A stretch of DNA of 64,000 bases. It comes from Atopomonas sediminilitoris. GTDB taxonomy: Bacteria > Pseudomonadota > Gammaproteobacteria > Pseudomonadales > Pseudomonadaceae. Where the stretch lies: the NCBI RefSeq assembly GCF_022601735.1, contig NZ_JAKUMM010000006.1, forward strand, positions 85,340-149,339, read 5' to 3'. The position numbers and the translations under genes are program-made. The notes below the pieces were generated by a model, which was given only the letters and a program-made list of their open reading frames with translations, ran no database searches and was not told where the DNA came from. Shown here piece after piece: positions 52,885-60,840 of the stretch (its first letter is position 1; each line of letters begins with the position of its first letter).

Positions 52885-52895
52885 TCAGGACGGTT

Positions 52896-54098
52896 ATGAA
52901 CCCAGCTCTCGAACACCTGCACCCCTACCCGTTTGAAAAACTGCGCGCGCTGTTTGCTGGCGTCACGCCGGCGGCGGATAAGAGCCCGATTGCGTTGTCG
53001 ATTGGCGAGCCCAAGCACGCCTCGCCGGCCTTTGTCGCCCAAGCCTTGGCCGACAACCTCGCGCAGCTGGCGGTGTACCCCACCACCGCTGGTTTGCCCG
53101 CCCTGCGCCAGCAGATTGCCCGCTGGGCCGAACGACGCTTTGCCTTGGGCGACAACGGCTTGAATGCGGACACCCAAGTGCTGCCGGTCAACGGCACCCG
53201 TGAGGCGCTGTTTGCCTTCACCCAAACCATCATCGACAACCGCCCAAGCGATGCCTTGGTGGTCAGCCCCAACCCCTTCTATCAAATCTACGAAGGCGCG
53301 GCGCTGCTGGCCGGCGTGCAGCCACACTACTTGGCATGCCACGCCGAGCACGGTTTTATTCCGGACTTCAGCGCGGTGCCTGCCGACATTTGGCAGCGCT
53401 GCCAATTGCTGTTTTTGTGCTCCCCCGGCAACCCCACTGGGGCGGTGATTCCTAGCAGCACACTGCAACAACTGATCGCACTGGCCGATCAATACGACTT
53501 CGTGATCGCCTCCGACGAGTGCTACAGCGAGCTGTACTTTGATGAAGCCGCGCCGCCGGTCGGCCTACTGCAAGCCTGCGCCGAGCTAGGCCGCACTGAC
53601 TTCGCCCGCTGCGTGGTGTTCCACAGCCTGTCCAAGCGCTCTAACTTGCCGGGGCTGCGCTCAGGCTTTGTCGCCGGCGACGCCAGCCTACTGCAAGCCT
53701 TTTTGCGTTATCGCACCTATCACGGCTGTGCAATGCCAATCGCCAGCCAGCTGGCCAGCATCGCCGCGTGGAATGACGAAGCCCATGTGCTCGCTAATCG
53801 CGACTTGTACCGCGCCAAGTTCGACGCCGTGCTCGCGATTTTGCAGCCGGTGCTCGACGTCGAGCGCCCCGATGCGAGCTTTTACCTGTGGCCGCGCACA
53901 CCGATCAGTGACACCGAATTCGCGCGCCGCCTGTACGCGGCTGAACACGTCACCGTGGTGCCCGGCTCGTACCTCTCGCGCGAGGTCAACGGCGACAACC
54001 CTGGCGCTCAGCGCGTGCGTTTAGCCTTGGTCGCGCCGCTGGCCGAGTGCATTGAAGCCGCGCAACGTATCCGCCGCTTTGTGGAGAGCCTCGCATGA
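52896..54098 (+). CDS. dapC: N-succinyldiaminopimelate aminotransferase DapC
   Basis: PLP aminotransferase of the succinylase branch of lysine/DAP synthesis. 400 aa, class I/II fold. The PLP lysine is Lys247 in HSLSKRSNLPGLRSG; the NGTREALFAF, CSPGNPTGAV and SDECYSELYFD motifs are conserved. It is close to dapD (400 bases downstream), as in Pseudomonas, and distinct from the acetylornithine-type ArgD that does this job in E. coli. CAGGA lies upstream of ATG 52896. Confidence 0.94.
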   Translation: MNPALEHLHPYPFEKLRALFAGVTPAADKSPIALSIGEPKHASPAFVAQALADNLAQLAVYPTTAGLPALRQQIARWAERRFALGDNGLNADTQVLPVNGTREALFAFTQTIIDNRPSDALVVSPNPFYQIYEGAALLAGVQPHYLACHAEHGFIPDFSAVPADIWQRCQLLFLCSPGNPTGAVIPSSTLQQLIALADQYDFVIASDECYSELYFDEAAPPVGLLQACAELGRTDFARCVVFHSLSKRSNLPGLRSGFVAGDASLLQAFLRYRTYHGCAMPIASQLASIAAWNDEAHVLANRDLYRAKFDAVLAILQPVLDVERPDASFYLWPRTPISDTEFARRLYAAEHVTVVPGSYLSREVNGDNPGAQRVRLALVAPLAECIEAAQRIRRFVESLA

Positions 54099-54445
54099 TG
54101 ACCCTGTACGGCATCAAAGCCTGCGACACGATGAAAAAAGCCCGCACCTGGCTCGATGAGCACGGCGTGACCTACACCTTTCACGACTACAAAAAAGACG
54201 GTGCGCCGAGCGCCGAGCTGCTCGCCACTTGGTGCGATGAGCTGGGTTGGGACAAGGTGCTGAACCGCGCCGGCACCACCTTTCGCAAGCTAAGCGACGC
54301 TGACAAAGCCGATCTCGACCAAGCCAAGGCCATCCGCCTCATGCAGGCGCAACCGTCGATGATCAAGCGGCCAGTGCTGGCATTGGCCGACCAGCATCTA
54401 CTCGGCTTTAAGCCCGAGCTGTACGCCACTCATCTTGACGGCTAA
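54095..54445 (+). CDS. yffB: ArsC/Spx-family reductase (YffB-like)
   Basis: Thioredoxin-fold protein of 116 aa. The start TLYGIKACDTMKKARTWLD matches the YffB subgroup of the ArsC/Spx family, with one N-terminal cysteine (CDT, not CxxC), and RKLSDADKADLDQAKAIRLM plus MIKRPVL near the C-terminus are conserved. Members are thought to act on glutathione-linked disulfides; true arsenate reductase activity is not expected. ATG 54095 overlaps the dapC stop, so it is translated with dapC. It lies between dapC and dapD in pseudomonads. Confidence 0.88.
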   Translation: MMTLYGIKACDTMKKARTWLDEHGVTYTFHDYKKDGAPSAELLATWCDELGWDKVLNRAGTTFRKLSDADKADLDQAKAIRLMQAQPSMIKRPVLALADQHLLGFKPELYATHLDG

Positions 54446-54505
54446 TGCCAGCTGCGCCGCGCTTTACACTGAATTGATTGCCACCCACAGACTTAAGGAA
54501 ACGAC

Positions 54506-55540
54506 ATGACCGCCCTCTTTAGCCTCGCTTTTGGTATTGGCACGCAGAACAGCAACGGTGACTGGCTGGAAGTCTACTACCCCAAGCCGCTGCTTAATCC
54601 GCCAGCCGAACTGACCGCCGCCATTGCCGGCAAGCTGGGCTACCACGGCGGCAACCACGCCATCGCGCTGGACGTAGGCCTGTGCGCCGGCCTCGCCGAA
54701 GCCGTGCAAGCCGCAGGCTTTGCCGAGCAAGCGCAAGTGCTGGAGCAAATGACCCACAGCCGCAAGCCGCTGGTCGCCGTGTTATTGGCCGAAGACAACA
54801 ACCCGGCTTCGACCCCCGAGGCTTACCTCAAGCTGCACCTGCTCTCGCACCGCTTGGTGAAGCCACACGGCGTGGTGCTGGCCGGCATCTTCCCGCTGCT
54901 ACCGAACGTGGCGTGGACTAATCACGGCGCGATCGACCTCGCCGAACTGCCGCAGCGCCAGCTGCAAGCGCGCCTGAGTGGCGACGTGCTGGAAGTCAAC
55001 TCGGTGGACAAGTTCCCCAAGATGACCGACTACGTGGTACCGAGCGGCGTGCGCATCGCCGACACCGCACGCGTGCGCTTGGGCGCTTACGTGGGCGAAG
55101 GCACCACCATCATGCACGAGGGCTTCGTCAACTTTAACGCCGGCACCGCAGGCACCAGCATGGTCGAAGGGCGTATCTCGGCGGGCGTATTTGTTGGCTT
55201 GGGTTCCGACTTGGGCGGCGGCTGCTCGACCATGGGCACCCTGTCCGGCGGCGGCAACATCGTCATCGCCGTGGGCGAAAAGTGCTTGATCGGCGCCAAC
55301 GCCGGCATCGGCATTCCGCTGGGCGACAGCTGCACCGTCGAAGCCGGCCTTTACATCACCGCCGGCACCAAAGTGCTGCTGCTCGACGGCGAAGGCCAGC
55401 TGGTCAAAGAAGTGAAAGCCCGCGACTTGGCCGGCCAAGCCAGCCTGCTGTTCCGCCGCAACTCACTGACCGGCGCCATCGAGTGCAAAACCAACAAAAC
55501 CGCCATCGAGCTCAACCACGAGCTGCACGCACATAACTAA
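54506..55540 (+). CDS. dapD: 2,3,4,5-tetrahydropyridine-2,6-dicarboxylate N-succinyltransferase
   Basis: Adds the succinyl group in the lysine/DAP pathway, making the precursor for DapC's substrate. 344 aa, the long form found in Pseudomonas, rather than the 274-aa enterobacterial form. An N-terminal helical domain (residues 1-170) precedes a left-handed beta-helix (VRLGAYVGEGTTIMHEG, then EGRISAGVFVGLGSDLGGG). AAGGA lies before the ATG; 60 bases follow yffB. With dapC it makes a partial DAP operon; dapE is not here. Confidence 0.95.
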   Translation: MTALFSLAFGIGTQNSNGDWLEVYYPKPLLNPPAELTAAIAGKLGYHGGNHAIALDVGLCAGLAEAVQAAGFAEQAQVLEQMTHSRKPLVAVLLAEDNNPASTPEAYLKLHLLSHRLVKPHGVVLAGIFPLLPNVAWTNHGAIDLAELPQRQLQARLSGDVLEVNSVDKFPKMTDYVVPSGVRIADTARVRLGAYVGEGTTIMHEGFVNFNAGTAGTSMVEGRISAGVFVGLGSDLGGGCSTMGTLSGGGNIVIAVGEKCLIGANAGIGIPLGDSCTVEAGLYITAGTKVLLLDGEGQLVKEVKARDLAGQASLLFRRNSLTGAIECKTNKTAIELNHELHAHN

Positions 55541-55559
55541 GCCTCGTTAACGACACGCC

Positions 55560-56765
55560 ATGTGGCATAACGACTTCCCCGCGCTGGCCGCTTTGGCTGC
55601 GCGGGGCATTACCTACTTAGACAGCGCCGCCACCGCGCAAAAGCCGGCGGCGCTGTTGCTTGCGCTACAGACTTACTTAAGCCAAGGCGTAGCCAATGTG
55701 CACCGCGCCGGCTATCGGTTGGCCGATGAAGTGACCACAGCTTTTGAAGCCTGCCGCGATGAGGTGGCCACGTTTATTGGCGCCGCCCAGCGCGACGAGA
55801 TCGTCTTCACTCGCAGCGCCACCGAAGCCTTTAACTTACTGGCCTACGCCCTAGAGCCACAGATTCAAGCTGGTGACGAGCTGCTGCTCAGCCCGCTGGA
55901 ACATCACGCCAATCTGCTGCCGTGGCAACAACTGGCCGCGCGCCGGAGTGCCACACTGGTGTGGCTACCCATCACCGCCAGCGGGCATATCGACATGACA
56001 GCGGCCAGTAAGTTGTTTAACCCGCGCACTAAGCTCTTGGCCGTTACCCAGTTATCTAACGTGCTCGGCACGGTTCAGCCGGTGCGCGAGCTGTGCGCGC
56101 TGGCAGAGCAGCACGGCGCGTTGTCGGTGGTCGATGGCGCACAAGGCATTGTGCATGGCACGGTGGATGTGCGCGCCTTGGGCTGCGACTTCTATGTGTT
56201 CTCGGCACACAAGTTATACGGGCCGGACGGCCTCGGCGTGCTGTATGGTCGCCACAGCCTGCTCAGCCAACTGCCGCCGTGGCAATTCGGTGGCGAGATG
56301 GTGCAACAGGTCAGCCGTGCCAGCGCCAGCTTTCAAGCCGCGCCACTGCGCTTTGAGGCCGGCACTCCGCCGATCAGCGCGGTACTCGCCCTGCGCGCCA
56401 GCTTGGCGTATCTGCGCGCGCTGGATCGCAGCGCCGTCGCTGCTCACGAAGCGGCGCTATTGCAGCACCTTAAAGACGGCCTCGACCAGCGTGCCGGTGT
56501 GCGCCGCTTGGGTGACAGCGATGCCGCGCTGGTGTCGTTTGTCGTCGACGCTGTGCACCACGCCGACCTTGCTCAATTATTGGATGAACAAGGCATCGCC
56601 GTGCGTAGCGGCCAACACTGCGCCCACCCACTGATGGCCACCCTTGGCGTGGCCGGCAGTACGCGCGTTTCCCTCAGCCTGTACAGCCAAGACGCCGACC
56701 TTGAGCGCTTTTTCACCGCGTTGGATAACGCCTTGGCGCTACTGCAAGAGGAACCCACGCCATGA
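55560..56765 (+). CDS. csdA: Cysteine desulfurase CsdA (SufS-like, group II)
   Basis: PLP enzyme mobilising sulfur from cysteine to CsdE. 401 aa. The N-terminal ITYLDSAATAQKPAALL, the PLP lysine Lys218 in SAHKLYGPDGLGVLYG, and the catalytic Cys354 in VRSGQHCAHPLM match the group II desulfurases. The start codon lacks a visible Shine-Dalgarno; dapD ends 19 bases upstream. Overlaps csdE by four bases. No isc or suf scaffold gene is nearby, so it is the CsdA-CsdE system rather than SUF. Confidence 0.92.
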   Translation: MWHNDFPALAALAARGITYLDSAATAQKPAALLLALQTYLSQGVANVHRAGYRLADEVTTAFEACRDEVATFIGAAQRDEIVFTRSATEAFNLLAYALEPQIQAGDELLLSPLEHHANLLPWQQLAARRSATLVWLPITASGHIDMTAASKLFNPRTKLLAVTQLSNVLGTVQPVRELCALAEQHGALSVVDGAQGIVHGTVDVRALGCDFYVFSAHKLYGPDGLGVLYGRHSLLSQLPPWQFGGEMVQQVSRASASFQAAPLRFEAGTPPISAVLALRASLAYLRALDRSAVAAHEAALLQHLKDGLDQRAGVRRLGDSDAALVSFVVDAVHHADLAQLLDEQGIAVRSGQHCAHPLMATLGVAGSTRVSLSLYSQDADLERFFTALDNALALLQEEPTP

Positions 56766-57172
56766 GCCTGCCCGCCGCCGCACAACAAGTACTCAACCTG
56801 CTGCAACAATCGCCAAGCTTTGAAGGCCGCAACCGCGCTCTGCTGCAACTGGGCAACCAGCTACCGAGCTTTGCTAGCGAACGACGTAATGAGCAAGACC
56901 TCGTCCACGGCTGCGACAGCCAAGTCTGGCTACGTTGCGCCCAGCAAGGCACCGCGCTGCACTTTAGCGCCAGCAGCGACGCCCGCCTGATTCGCGGCCT
57001 GCTCGCCTGCCTGCTGCTGCGTGCCAATGGTTTAACAGCCGCCGAACTGGCGCACGTAGATTGGCCCGACTGGTTAACTCAGCTTGGCCTCAAACAACAA
57101 CTCAGCCCTTCGCGGGCTAATGGGTTAAATGCGGTGGTGCAGCGTGTGCTCGCGCTGAGCCGCGCGACTTAA
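56762..57172 (+). CDS. csdE: SufE-family sulfur acceptor CsdE
   Basis: Accepts persulfide sulfur from CsdA and passes it on, possibly to TcdA. 136 aa. The acceptor cysteine is Cys51 in DLVHGCDSQVWL, the family motif. The RLIRGLLACLLLRANG helix near residue 80 is also conserved. ATGA overlap with csdA. Convergent with the VOC gene, whose stop shares four bases with this gene's end; no terminator fits between. Confidence 0.94.
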   Translation: MSLPAAAQQVLNLLQQSPSFEGRNRALLQLGNQLPSFASERRNEQDLVHGCDSQVWLRCAQQGTALHFSASSDARLIRGLLACLLLRANGLTAAELAHVDWPDWLTQLGLKQQLSPSRANGLNAVVQRVLALSRAT

Positions 57173-57567
57173 ACGTCCTGCCACACCTCGCACTGAATCA
57201 CCACCCGATAGCCGTCCACATCCTCAAAGGTTTTGCCCTGCACATCCCAGTACGGGTTGAACGAGGTCACGGGCGTAAAACCGGCTGCCGCCATCGCAGC
57301 GCAGCGGGCCTGCCACTCGGCTTCATCTGGCAGATAAAACACCAGCAGGTTGTCTTGCGTCGGTGCTTTGCCCACGCGATGGCCGTGGCAGTGGGTAAAC
57401 TCCAGATGCACGCTGTGCGACTTCAGGCCGAGGATGGCGCCGTCAAAGCCGTGATGATCGGCAAAGCTGGCCAGCACCTGATAGCCCAGCCCTTGGCAGT
57501 ACATCGCGACGACTTGGTCGAGGTGATCGGTGGGTCTGGCGACACGCAGGATGTGCAAACGCTCCAT
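57169..57567 (-). CDS. VOC-superfamily (glyoxalase-like) protein
   Basis: 132-aa protein of the vicinal oxygen chelate fold, start ATG 57567 with AGGAG upstream; a reading that starts 37 codons earlier passes through a repeat and is unlikely. Two beta-alpha-beta-beta-beta modules are recognisable: RVARPTDHLDQVVAMYCQGLG at the start and the GKTFEDVDGYRVVIQ end. A candidate metal site uses VHLEFTHCHGH. Substrate unknown; not GloA, which is at 10198. Third gene of the AraC-wHTH-VOC operon, 59 bases after the wHTH gene. Confidence 0.78.
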   Translation of the reverse strand: MERLHILRVARPTDHLDQVVAMYCQGLGYQVLASFADHHGFDGAILGLKSHSVHLEFTHCHGHRVGKAPTQDNLLVFYLPDEAEWQARCAAMAAAGFTPVTSFNPYWDVQGKTFEDVDGYRVVIQCEVWQDV

Positions 57568-57588
57568 GTTATTGCTCCTTCTATTACG

Positions 57589-57624
57589 CCAGTTGTTGCG
57601 CCTGTTCTTGTGCCTGTTGTTGCG
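57589..57624. repeat. Three 12-bp imperfect tandem repeats
   Basis: On the plus strand CCAGTTGTTGCG, CCTGTTCTTGTG and CCTGTTGTTGCG stand end to end between the VOC and wHTH genes. One unit differs from the last by two bases. Short and local; copy number may vary between strains. Confidence 0.75.
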
Positions 57625-57626
57625 CC

Positions 57627-57923
57627 TTAGGGGTAATCCAACACCGCTTTGATCTGCGCCAGATGCGCGCTCACCCACGCGGGGTTAATCGCACCCCAGT
57701 CGCGAATCACATAAGCGCCGATATGGTTCGGCGCGCCGGGGGTTTGCGCAAACTCGCAGACAATATCCAGCTCGCCCAACGCGCTCAGGGTATCTTGCGC
57801 GGTGCGGCGCGGCATGCCGGTGGCTTCCATCAGCGCGGGAATGCTCGCCACGCCTTGTTCAATCAACCACGCGACGTATAAGCGCCGATAAAAGCTGGTT
57901 TTGGTTTTACTCGCAGCACTCAT
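57627..57923 (-). CDS. Winged helix-turn-helix protein
   Basis: Small DNA-binding-like protein, 98 aa. The helix-turn-helix is suggested by SIPALMEATGMPRRTAQDTL (residues about 27-46) following a first helix FYRRLYVAWLIEQGVA; the C-terminal part (GAYVIRDWGAINPAW) could be the wing and dimer surface. Start ATG 57923 has CAGGAG upstream and overlaps the AraC stop (ATGA), so it is coupled to the AraC gene. I recognise similar proteins in pseudomonads but know no function. Confidence 0.7.
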   Translation of the reverse strand: MSAASKTKTSFYRRLYVAWLIEQGVASIPALMEATGMPRRTAQDTLSALGELDIVCEFAQTPGAPNHIGAYVIRDWGAINPAWVSAHLAQIKAVLDYP

Positions 57924-58954
57924 GGGCTCTCCTGCTCGGCGCGGTATTGACTGGGGTTGTTGCCGGTCCATTGTTTGAACGCACGGCGAAAATTTGAGGC
58001 ATCGCTAAAGCCCAGCAGCGCGGCAATTTCATGCAGCGGCAGACGGGTTTCTAGGTACTGCAGCGCCAGGCTACGGCGCACATCGTCTAACACTTGCTGA
58101 TAACTGGTGCCCTCACTGCTCAGATGTCGGCGCAAGGTGCGGCCACTGGTATGCAAAGCGCTGGCGGCATCTTCCAGCGAGGGGAAATCCCCCGGACGCG
58201 CCAGCAACAAGCGGCGCACGCGCGTCAGCAAACCATCGTGTACATCCAGCTTGGCCAGCAGGGCATCGCATTGACGCTCGCACATTTGCACGGTCGCGGG
58301 ATTCGCCAGCGCCATCGGCCGCGCCAAGTAGTGTGCGGGAATGGTCAGGGCGTCCCACGGCTGATCAAAGCTCACCTCAGCAGCAAAAATCTGCTGGTAC
58401 TGCGCGTGGTGACTTGGCCGTGGATGGCTGAAGGCCATGTGGTGGCCGGTAACTTTTTCGCCGAGCAAAAACTCGGCGATGCTAAACAAGCTGGCGAACA
58501 ACGCCTCGACCGCAAACATCGCCAGCGGCCCCAGTGGAATCGACTGCTTGGCCTGCAGGATCACCGTATCGCTATCTGGCGCAGCCGGCAGCAGTTCCAG
58601 CTCATACGCCAAACCCAAGACCTTGTAATAGCGCAGCACAAACTGCAGCGCTTGGCGTAGGTCGCTACTGGCCATCACCGCATAACCCAGCATGCCGTGG
58701 CTCGACACATTGAGCTTTTGCCCAAAGGCCAAACCCAAGCCTGGGCTATCGCTACGGCTGATGGCCTCGGCGACCATGTAGCTGAAGTCGATAAAGCTCA
58801 AACGCCCATCGGGATTGGCCAACAACGCCGGCGACACCTTGCCCAAACGGCACAGCAGCTCGCTATCCACGCCGCGCTCTTGCGCTACGCTGAGCAAGGC
58901 TTGCACGTAACTGGTAGGGACCAACTCGGTGGTGGCTGTCATGCCCAAACGCAT
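57920..58954 (-). CDS. AraC-family regulator with arabinose-binding-like N-terminal domain
   Basis: Transcription factor of 344 aa, of the OruR/ArgR-like subgroup: an N-terminal ligand domain (residues 15-200; LSFIDFSYMVAEAISRSDSP, LGYAVMASSDLRQAL) and a C-terminal AraC DNA-binding domain with two helix-turn-helix units (GRTLRRHLSSEGTSYQQVL and IAALLGFSDASNFRRAF). Such regulators usually control a divergent neighbour; here that is the putative di-iron hydrolase at 59063. ATG 58954 or 58942 could be the start; neither has a strong ribosome site. Confidence 0.88.
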   Translation of the reverse strand: MRLGMTATTELVPTSYVQALLSVAQERGVDSELLCRLGKVSPALLANPDGRLSFIDFSYMVAEAISRSDSPGLGLAFGQKLNVSSHGMLGYAVMASSDLRQALQFVLRYYKVLGLAYELELLPAAPDSDTVILQAKQSIPLGPLAMFAVEALFASLFSIAEFLLGEKVTGHHMAFSHPRPSHHAQYQQIFAAEVSFDQPWDALTIPAHYLARPMALANPATVQMCERQCDALLAKLDVHDGLLTRVRRLLLARPGDFPSLEDAASALHTSGRTLRRHLSSEGTSYQQVLDDVRRSLALQYLETRLPLHEIAALLGFSDASNFRRAFKQWTGNNPSQYRAEQESP

Positions 58955-59062
58955 GGCGGACTCGCAAAATGGCCGGATATGACCTTAATAATGGCTGATC
59001 TTCACCTTGTCCGACAACCCAAGCCGGCGGATAGTCAAAACACAACCACAAGGAGGATCGCC

Positions 59063-59893
59063 ATGACGAACCCCAACACCCTCACCATTGCCCCGCGTCG
59101 CCTGCAAGATCAGTTGCCTGATCCACTGCCGCGTTACTGGCATGGCGGCAGCGCCTTCAAGAGCCATTTCTTTAACGCCATGTCGGTGCTGTTCCCCAAA
59201 GGCGAGCGCTTTTTTATCGACTCCGTACGCCATTACCGTGAGCGCGCAGACGGCACGGCGCTGGCCGAACAGATTCGCGGTTTTATTGGCCAAGAAGCGC
59301 ACCACAGCAACGAGCACATCAAGTACAACGAGCGCCTGCAAAACCTAGGCTACGACATCGCCGGCCTTGAGCGGGCTTTAGGCCGGCGCATTGGCTTTGC
59401 GCAAAAGCACCTACCCAAGCGCCGCCAGCTGGCCGCCACGGTGGGCGTTGAGCACCTGACCGCGATCATGGCCGACGCCCTGCTCACCCACCCCCAGTGG
59501 ATGGACAAAGTTGACCCCACCATGCGCCAGCTATGGCATTGGCACGCGCTGGAAGAAACCGAGCACAAGGCCGTCGCCTTTGATCTGTATCGCCTGATCG
59601 GTGGCGGCGAAACCATGCGCCGCTTGGTGATGATCGAAGTTACGTTGTTCTTCACTTACGACGTGACCAAAGGCCTGCTGCACATGCTGAAAAAAGACGG
59701 CCTGCTGTTTAACTGGGCGACGTGGAAAGAAGGCTGGCGCTTTCTTTGGGGCCGCGAAGGCATTTTGAAGCCCATCATAAGGCCCTACTTAGACTACTAC
59801 CGTCGCGGCTTTCACCCGTGGGACCACGACAACCGCACGCTTATGCAGCAATACCAAGCGCAATTTGCGCCCGCTGCCCCCAACGCCGCGTAA
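59063..59893 (+). CDS. Predicted metal-dependent hydrolase (COG3687-like)
   Basis: 276-aa protein of the family called predicted metal-dependent hydrolase (Pfam PF10118). ATG 59063 follows AAGGAGG. The N-terminal GGSAFKSHFFNAMSVLFPKG and the pattern QEAHHSNEHIKYNE (EAHHxxEH) plus LEETEHKAVAFDLY look like a ferritin-like di-iron site made of Glu and His. Substrate unknown; relatives lie next to AraC-type regulators, as here. A hydrophobic patch near residue 185 (RLVMIEVTLFFTYDV) suggests membrane contact. Function is from the family name only. Confidence 0.8.
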   Translation: MTNPNTLTIAPRRLQDQLPDPLPRYWHGGSAFKSHFFNAMSVLFPKGERFFIDSVRHYRERADGTALAEQIRGFIGQEAHHSNEHIKYNERLQNLGYDIAGLERALGRRIGFAQKHLPKRRQLAATVGVEHLTAIMADALLTHPQWMDKVDPTMRQLWHWHALEETEHKAVAFDLYRLIGGGETMRRLVMIEVTLFFTYDVTKGLLHMLKKDGLLFNWATWKEGWRFLWGREGILKPIIRPYLDYYRRGFHPWDHDNRTLMQQYQAQFAPAAPNAA

Positions 59894-59907
59894 GCTTTTT
59901 CAGCCCA

Positions 59908-59945
59908 CCCGACTTTGCGTAGGATTCACACCACGCCAAGTCGGG
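59908..59945 (+). terminator. Hairpin after the metal-dependent hydrolase
   Basis: CCCGACTT-T-GCGT pairs with ACGC-C-AAGTCGGG around a 12-base loop, a 12-bp stem with one mismatch. The tail TTAAGCTT is not U-rich. Probably ends the hydrolase transcript, or is the leader of the next gene. Confidence 0.5.
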
Positions 59946-59982
59946 TTAAGCTTGCCGCCCGTTTACCGCTATTTGGGTTGTC

Positions 59983-60831
59983 ATGCGTCGTTTATCTTGG
60001 ATTACCTCACTGCTACTGGGGCTTGTGTGCGCTAGCGTGCAAGCGGCCGATATTTGGTATCTAGGGCAAAAAATCCCCGACCCGCAGCAACCTTGGCGCG
60101 CCGCCGACTACGCCCTGCTGCGCGAATCGCTGAGTAAGATCGACACCAACCAACCCGACGCCCTGCCACGGCGCAGCGGGCAATACACCGGCGCCATCTA
60201 CCGCCGCCTGATTAGCGAAGAAAACTTTCGCTACCAACTGAACATCTACACCCCGTTGGAGCTGCGCCAATACGAAGCGCAAGCCATGCTCAACGAGCTC
60301 AAAGAGCTGATGCGGGTGTACTTTAACTTTCGCGCCAAGTTTCAACCCTACGGCAGCGAAGCCTTAGGCCTGATGAGCTACTCGCTGCGTCAACAAGCCG
60401 TGCAGTTCACCTTAACGGTGGAATACTGGACTACGCTGGCGCAAGCCGAGCAACAAAATCCCGGACGCTTAGACGGCCTTGCACAGACCAAGCAAGCGGC
60501 CGCCATGCTCACCAGCAGCGCCTTGGACTACCTTGGCCTCACCAGCCAATTCAGTCACAGCGACTTGAGCCTTTACAGTCACGAACTGGCGGCCTTGATG
60601 CCCGAGCTGTACGTGCACCTAGAAACCCCAGCCCGGGACGAGCTGCGCGCGCGCCTCACCCAACTCAGCGACGAGCATCCACTGCCCGAAGTCAAAAAAG
60701 CATTGAGCGAGTTGTTACCTGTGCTGCAAAACGTCGAATCAGACCTGCGCCAGAAAAGTGCCGAGCCCGTGCAAGCCCCCGCGCAAAAGGCCGCGCCGCG
60801 CTTAGATCTAAAGCTCGAAGAGGGGTTTTAA
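59983..60831 (+). CDS. Uncharacterised exported protein
   Basis: I do not recognise this 282-aa protein. It has a clear signal peptide (residues 1-21, SWITSLLLGLVCASVQA), so it is periplasmic or outer-membrane attached; no lipobox is present. The mature part is mostly helical by composition, rich in Gln, Leu, Ala and Tyr, with no cysteine or repeated domain. A low-complexity Gln/Ala/Pro stretch (residues about 255-272) precedes the end, KLEEGF. The start ATG 59983 has only a weak GGG upstream. It lies between the hydrolase and the convergent LuxR gene, 9 bases from the latter's stop. Confidence 0.75.
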   Translation: MRRLSWITSLLLGLVCASVQAADIWYLGQKIPDPQQPWRAADYALLRESLSKIDTNQPDALPRRSGQYTGAIYRRLISEENFRYQLNIYTPLELRQYEAQAMLNELKELMRVYFNFRAKFQPYGSEALGLMSYSLRQQAVQFTLTVEYWTTLAQAEQQNPGRLDGLAQTKQAAAMLTSSALDYLGLTSQFSHSDLSLYSHELAALMPELYVHLETPARDELRARLTQLSDEHPLPEVKKALSELLPVLQNVESDLRQKSAEPVQAPAQKAAPRLDLKLEEGF

Positions 60832-60840
60832 AGCTTAAGC

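Noticed and set aside
54095..54445. Arsenate reductase
   Set aside because: The sequence fits the YffB/Spx subgroup and no ars genes are near, so arsenic resistance is not supported.
57568..57678. Longer VOC protein start (37 extra residues)
   Set aside because: The extension is Arg/Asn-rich sequence read through the tandem repeat and into the wHTH gene; AGGAG precedes ATG 57567.
58697..59062. N-terminal extension of the metal-dependent hydrolase by 122 codons
   Set aside because: It would overlap the divergent AraC gene; the strong AAGGAGG before ATG 59063 decides the start.
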